Shown here one piece after another: positions 60,781-64,000 of a stretch of DNA of 64,000 bases. Source of the stretch: Marine Group I thaumarchaeote (GTDB taxonomy: Archaea > Thermoproteota > Nitrososphaeria > Nitrososphaerales > Nitrosopumilaceae). Where the stretch lies: assembly GCA_013390785.1 (NCBI GenBank), contig JACASW010000001.1, forward strand, positions 88,541 to 152,540. Reading direction: 5' to 3'. The notes under the pieces were generated by a model. That model was not told where the DNA came from and searched no databases. It saw nothing but the letters and a program-made list of their open reading frames with translations. Each line of letters opens with the position of its first letter. The stretch's first letter is position 1. A program made the position numbers and the translations under genes.

Positions 60781-61522
60781 TTTCTACCTCCTTTGCTCTC
60801 TCAACGATCAAATCAATCATTTTTTCATCAGCACCAAGATGCTTTGTAACACAAACCTTTTTCAGATTTGATTTTTCCAGTGCAGGCTTCAAATCATTAT
60901 TAATGTCAGTCTTAACATGTGCCCCCTCATGCAGAAAATAAAATACTATAACCAAGACGTCTGGGCTATTATTTTGGCAGCTTTGTATACCCTGTTCAAT
61001 GTTTGGTTCTTCAATTTCTAGGTAGCATCTGTCCACATTTTTGTAGATCTTTCTTAGTTCATCTACAATGTAATTAATTGAGATTCCCGCATTAGGATCC
61101 ATACTCCCATGACCAATTACTAGCACGTCCACCTTATCTTTTGACAATGAAATTTCATTTTCTTTTAACGCTGAAACTATCCTACTGTCAACTAGATCTA
61201 CTAATGTTCTGTGCATAGTCATTGGTTTTGAGACAAGAAACTTGATTTTGGTATCTTTTTGGTACTTCATCGCATCTGCTACCGCTATCTTTACTTTTTT
61301 ACCGGGATAGAGAAAATACGGTACAATCGTCATCTCATCTACATCCTTTTTCAGACATTTTTCCATTCCATCTTCAATAAATGGTGGAACGACTTCAAGA
61401 AAACAAAATTCTGTAAAATCATAGTTTCCTTTTTCCCTAACTTTCTCACAAATGATTTCTAGTTCTTCTTCAGCTTCTCTTTCCCTACTTCCCCTATCAA
61501 TTAACATTAATCCACGTTTCAA
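60770..61522 (-). CDS. cbiX: Sirohydrochlorin cobaltochelatase-like CbiX, two-domain form with degenerate N-half
   Basis: Inserts cobalt into sirohydrochlorin in the early-insertion corrin route. The 250-aa protein is a tandem of two CbiX-like domains. In the second domain the metal-binding histidines are present (VIGHGSMDP, H138, and FLHEGAHV, H202). In the first the matching positions read IDRGSRERE (R10) and FLYPGKKV (K76), so only the C-terminal half should bind metal. The gene overlaps cbiG by 4 nt and cbiC by 11 nt. Confidence 0.88.
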   Translation of the reverse strand: MKRGLMLIDRGSREREAEEELEIICEKVREKGNYDFTEFCFLEVVPPFIEDGMEKCLKKDVDEMTIVPYFLYPGKKVKIAVADAMKYQKDTKIKFLVSKPMTMHRTLVDLVDSRIVSALKENEISLSKDKVDVLVIGHGSMDPNAGISINYIVDELRKIYKNVDRCYLEIEEPNIEQGIQSCQNNSPDVLVIVFYFLHEGAHVKTDINNDLKPALEKSNLKKVCVTKHLGADEKMIDLIVERAKEVENAN

Positions 61523-62574
61523 TTTCGTATCCTCGCTATTGCTATAGTTAAATTTGGAGGAAATTTCTGTTTCTCAACAACTAACTCTCCCCCTGACGAT
61601 TTTATCGCTGCAGCTTCTGAGACACTCGCTGTTCCTTCAAATGTTTGAACAGTTTTTGATGGATTTGGAGTAGAAATAGAAGCAAGCTCCTCCTTTTCAA
61701 AATATTCTATAGGTTTTGATATTTCCTTTGCAAGTTCAGCAAGACCAACTACATCCTTTTCTTTCTTAATAGACACAAATTTCGTAATTGATTTTTCACT
61801 AAGTTTGAATTCATTCATGCACCTCATTAAACCGTCTTTGATAGTTTCTTTTGTAGTATCCCAGTGTAATCCAACTCCCACTACTAGACTTGGCGGTCTA
61901 TAAACTACTGAATTTTGTAACAAACCATCGTCAACAATTTCATCTGTTATGATCAAACACCCCTTTGAATCTGAATTTTTTAGTTCATTGATTGTAGGAT
62001 ATATAGTAACATTAGCCGGTAGCTTATCTCCCCACCAATCTTTTCTTCCACAGTTTTGATACACACCAATTTTTTCCTCATTGACCATAAACGCGCTAAT
62101 CTTAGTTACATTGGAGTCATCATCAATCTTCCACCCAAAATCTTTTCCAACAAGATCTACTGCAATGGTTTTGTTTACATCAGCTGCTGTAGTTATTACA
62201 GGTGTCGCACCAAGTCTATCTGCAATGTCGTTTGTAAGTTTGTTTGCTCCACCCAGATGTCCAGAAAGTGTACTGATTACAAACTGAGCCTTATCATCAA
62301 TTACAATAACCGCAGGGTCAGTTTTCTTGTCTTTCAGGTGTGGCGAAATTAATCTTACAACAGCACCTAATGAGAACAAACAAACTAGTGCATCATTTGA
62401 TTTGAATAATTCTACAATTTTTGTCGATGTGTTATCGGCATACCAGTTAACACTCGTGTTACCATCAGAGAATTTATTGGGTGCAAACACTTCCCAGGAG
62501 GAGAATTTTTCCTTTAGTTCTTTTGCGATCTTAATACCATTTTTAGTAATGGCTAAAATTGCTGTTTTTTCCAT
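61519..62574 (-). CDS. cbiG: Cobalt-precorrin-5A hydrolase CbiG
   Basis: Opens the lactone and releases the C2 fragment during ring contraction. The 351-aa protein has CbiG_N (1-~120, FSLGAVVRLISPHLKDKKTDPAVIVID and STLSGHLGGANKLTNDIA), a central region and CbiG_C (~235-351, VVGVGLHWDTTKETI). Full-length two-domain form. It overlaps cbiX by 4 nt; transcription comes from cbiD. Confidence 0.94.
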   Translation of the reverse strand: MEKTAILAITKNGIKIAKELKEKFSSWEVFAPNKFSDGNTSVNWYADNTSTKIVELFKSNDALVCLFSLGAVVRLISPHLKDKKTDPAVIVIDDKAQFVISTLSGHLGGANKLTNDIADRLGATPVITTAADVNKTIAVDLVGKDFGWKIDDDSNVTKISAFMVNEEKIGVYQNCGRKDWWGDKLPANVTIYPTINELKNSDSKGCLIITDEIVDDGLLQNSVVYRPPSLVVGVGLHWDTTKETIKDGLMRCMNEFKLSEKSITKFVSIKKEKDVVGLAELAKEISKPIEYFEKEELASISTPNPSKTVQTFEGTASVSEAAAIKSSGGELVVEKQKFPPNLTIAIARIRN

Positions 62575-62606
62575 GCGTTGATTGTATGATAGTTTAATAA
62601 AATCCC

Positions 62607-63704
62607 TTACTGTTTGGGATAGCGCGCTAAAACATTTCCATCAAAATTAAACAGGATAATTTCAATAGGAATCTTATTTTCTGAATGGTCCCTCATTTGC
62701 TTGTAAACTTCTGAACAAATCAGATCGAAGAATCCATCAATATTATTTTCAAGAATGATCTCTTGAACGTTTCTAGCAGTATTTGCATTTTTTATTTTCT
62801 GAATAACATCTTCTTCAGCATCGCATTTTTTTGCCAATTCCGAGAGAAAAGCCATGTCAACTTTTGAGCCCTTTACATGCGTCTGTTTTACACCAGTTGC
62901 CATCTTGGCAAATTTTCCGATAAACCCACCAACATGCGCTTTACTCATTCCCTTTTTTGCACATTGTGAAATTGTATACCCAGAAAAATCTCCAAATTGT
63001 ACGAATGAGTGATCAGGAAGATCAAAAATTTTCCTTGCAAAATCCTCACTTCTTCCACCAGTTGTTAAGACAACAGTATCATCTCCCATCGAAATGACAA
63101 CATCAAGCTGCTGGCGAATAGCAGCTGCAAATGATGCAGTTGAGTATGGCATTACAATCCCGCTTGTTCCCAGAATTGATATACCATCAACAATTCCAAT
63201 TCGCGGATTGTCAGTCTTTGGTCCAAGCTCTTTACCCTTTGGAACTGATATCATTACCTTGATTCCATTCTTTTCTAAAATCTCTTTTCCGACTTCAGTT
63301 AAATTTTCTATGATCATTTTTCGTGGGGTTGGATTAATTGCAGCTTGGCCAATCTCTAATCCTATTCCGGGCTTTGTTACTCGACCAACACCTTCTCCAC
63401 CGTCTATTTCAATAGAATTTGGTTTTGGTGTTAGTTCCAAGTCAACTACAATTTCAGCACCATGCGTTACATCTGGATCATCGCCTGCATCTTTAATTAC
63501 TGAGCAACGTGCCTTGTTTTTTTCAAATTCACAATTATTGATATTAATTTTGATTCTAGATTTTTTTGGAAGCAAAACATCAACCGAATCAGTTTTTTTC
63601 TGATTAATAATTGATAAAACAGCTGCAACGGAGGCAGCTGTAGCACTTGTACCAGTAGTGAATCCAGTGCGTAAATTACCTACAGGTTTTTTTGGAGGAT
63701 CCAC
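62607..63704 (-). CDS. cbiD: Cobalt-precorrin-5B C1-methyltransferase CbiD
   Basis: Adds the C1 methyl group in the anaerobic (cobalt-early) pathway. The 365-aa protein has the CbiD block GFTTGTSATAASVAAVLS, VKQTHVKGSKVDMAFL and GTSGIVMPYSTASFAAAIR. The start is a GTG (MDPPKKPVGNLRTG). First gene of the cbiD-cbiG-cbiX-cbiC run; divergent from the epimerase gene at the window end. Confidence 0.95.
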   Translation of the reverse strand: MDPPKKPVGNLRTGFTTGTSATAASVAAVLSIINQKKTDSVDVLLPKKSRIKININNCEFEKNKARCSVIKDAGDDPDVTHGAEIVVDLELTPKPNSIEIDGGEGVGRVTKPGIGLEIGQAAINPTPRKMIIENLTEVGKEILEKNGIKVMISVPKGKELGPKTDNPRIGIVDGISILGTSGIVMPYSTASFAAAIRQQLDVVISMGDDTVVLTTGGRSEDFARKIFDLPDHSFVQFGDFSGYTISQCAKKGMSKAHVGGFIGKFAKMATGVKQTHVKGSKVDMAFLSELAKKCDAEEDVIQKIKNANTARNVQEIILENNIDGFFDLICSEVYKQMRDHSENKIPIEIILFNFDGNVLARYPKQ

Positions 63705-63754
63705 AATGAATAACTAATGATATCCTTAAAATCACTTGTTGTGTGATTTTTTTC

Positions 63755-64000
63755 ATGTCAAGCACATCTAGTGATATAGCAATTACTGGCGCTAATGGTT
63801 TTGTAGGTAAAAACCTAAGAAATTTTCTTCATAAAAAGAAAATCAATGTTTTAGGAATTTCCCGAAAAAATTTTCGTAAACATGCCTCTGAAGTAAAGAT
63901 GACATCTACAAATCTCTTAGAGCCAAAACTTCAAACCAAACTAAAAAATTATGATGCTTTGGTGCATCTAATTGGTACAGGAAGAAGATCACCAAAATCT
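63755..64000 (+). CDS. NAD-dependent epimerase/dehydratase, N-terminal part (cut by window edge)
   Basis: A Rossmann-fold protein. The 82 visible residues include ITGANGFVGKNLRNFL (GxxGxxG cofactor loop, with the Asn as common in extended SDRs), GISRKNF, LEPKLQTKLKNYDALVHLIG. This fits an atypical SDR of the NmrA/complex-I-assembly or UDP-sugar epimerase type; too little is present to choose. It starts at the ATG at 63755 and continues beyond the window. Confidence 0.82.
   Translation, partial: MSSTSSDIAITGANGFVGKNLRNFLHKKKINVLGISRKNFRKHASEVKMTSTNLLEPKLQTKLKNYDALVHLIGTGRRSPKS

Overview
The window is archaeal and most likely comes from a Nitrososphaerota (Thaumarchaeota) genome of the Nitrosopumilales type. 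The evidence is a group II thermosome, TFB, the two-subunit archaeal primase, aIF2 alpha and gamma, Nop10, S6e, a thaumarchaeal glutamine synthetase, ESCRT-III/CdvB paralogues, preQ0 (archaeosine) genes, the AcnX branch of the mevalonate pathway and an anaerobic-type cobalamin pathway. The DNA is AT-rich and densely coding. Many genes start with TTG or GTG, TATA boxes often lie about 25-30 nt upstream of nearly leaderless starts, and adjacent genes commonly overlap by 1-11 nt. No amo gene is present, so ammonia oxidation is inferred from lineage only.

Layout. 1-5.4 kb: 5' part of glyA, thermosome, glnA, a likely GINS A-domain protein and an AN1 zinc finger. 5.4-11.7 kb: an SDR, tRNA-Pro, and RNA-processing and nucleotide genes (COG2112-like kinase, CCA-adding enzyme, 2'-5' RNA ligase, UPF0200/UPF0201 pair, RNase Z, PRPP synthetase). 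11.8-19.7 kb: MscS-like channel, a KamA-like radical SAM enzyme, a secreted protein with repeated WIKNNAGWW modules, TFB, a cation/proton antiporter and a hemerythrin-like protein. 19.7-24.6 kb: the most accessory-looking part, with small membrane and secreted proteins, CdvB paralogue 1 convergent with an acidic coiled-coil protein, and a three-gene run encoding a soluble winged helix protein, a membrane-anchored winged helix protein and a secreted coiled-coil protein.

24.7-28.3 kb holds queE, folE, queC and thrB (preQ0 and threonine). 28.4-33.6 kb: LPG-synthase-like flippase with a C2H2 finger, second SDR, two small proteins, an unexplained inverted-repeat intergenic element, a MurG-like glycosyltransferase and a ThiI-like protein that has lost its PP-loop. 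33.7-35.6 kb: cysH (APS-reductase type) and sat for sulfate assimilation. 36.3-41.3 kb: nth, a DUF5679-like protein, the AcnX large and small subunits and RqcH. 42.1-44.2 kb: cbiT-cbiL-cbiF. Then follow a glutamate-racemase homologue with both catalytic cysteines changed to serine, CdvB paralogue 2, glyS, nfo, priL-priS, a giant UPF0182 protein and a GuaA-type amidotransferase.

53.8-58.0 kb is a translation block: tRNA-Gly, zinc ribbon, S6e with a tandem-repeat tail, aIF2 gamma, a PIN protein, a PEBP protein, Nop10 and aIF2 alpha. 58.0-63.7 kb is the second cobalamin locus: cobO, cbiA, cbiC, cbiX, cbiG, cbiD. With the first locus it covers much of the corrin pathway, but no stand-alone cbiE, cbiH or cbiJ is in the window. 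The window ends inside an NAD-dependent epimerase gene.

I see no CRISPR array, insertion sequence, prophage, rRNA or defence island, and no gene-free stretch longer than about 200 bases. The best leads are degenerate or unusual members of known families (racemase-like, ThiI-like, CbiX N-terminal half), the CdvB-linked coiled-coil gene, the membrane-bound regulator run and the hairpin element near 31.15 kb.
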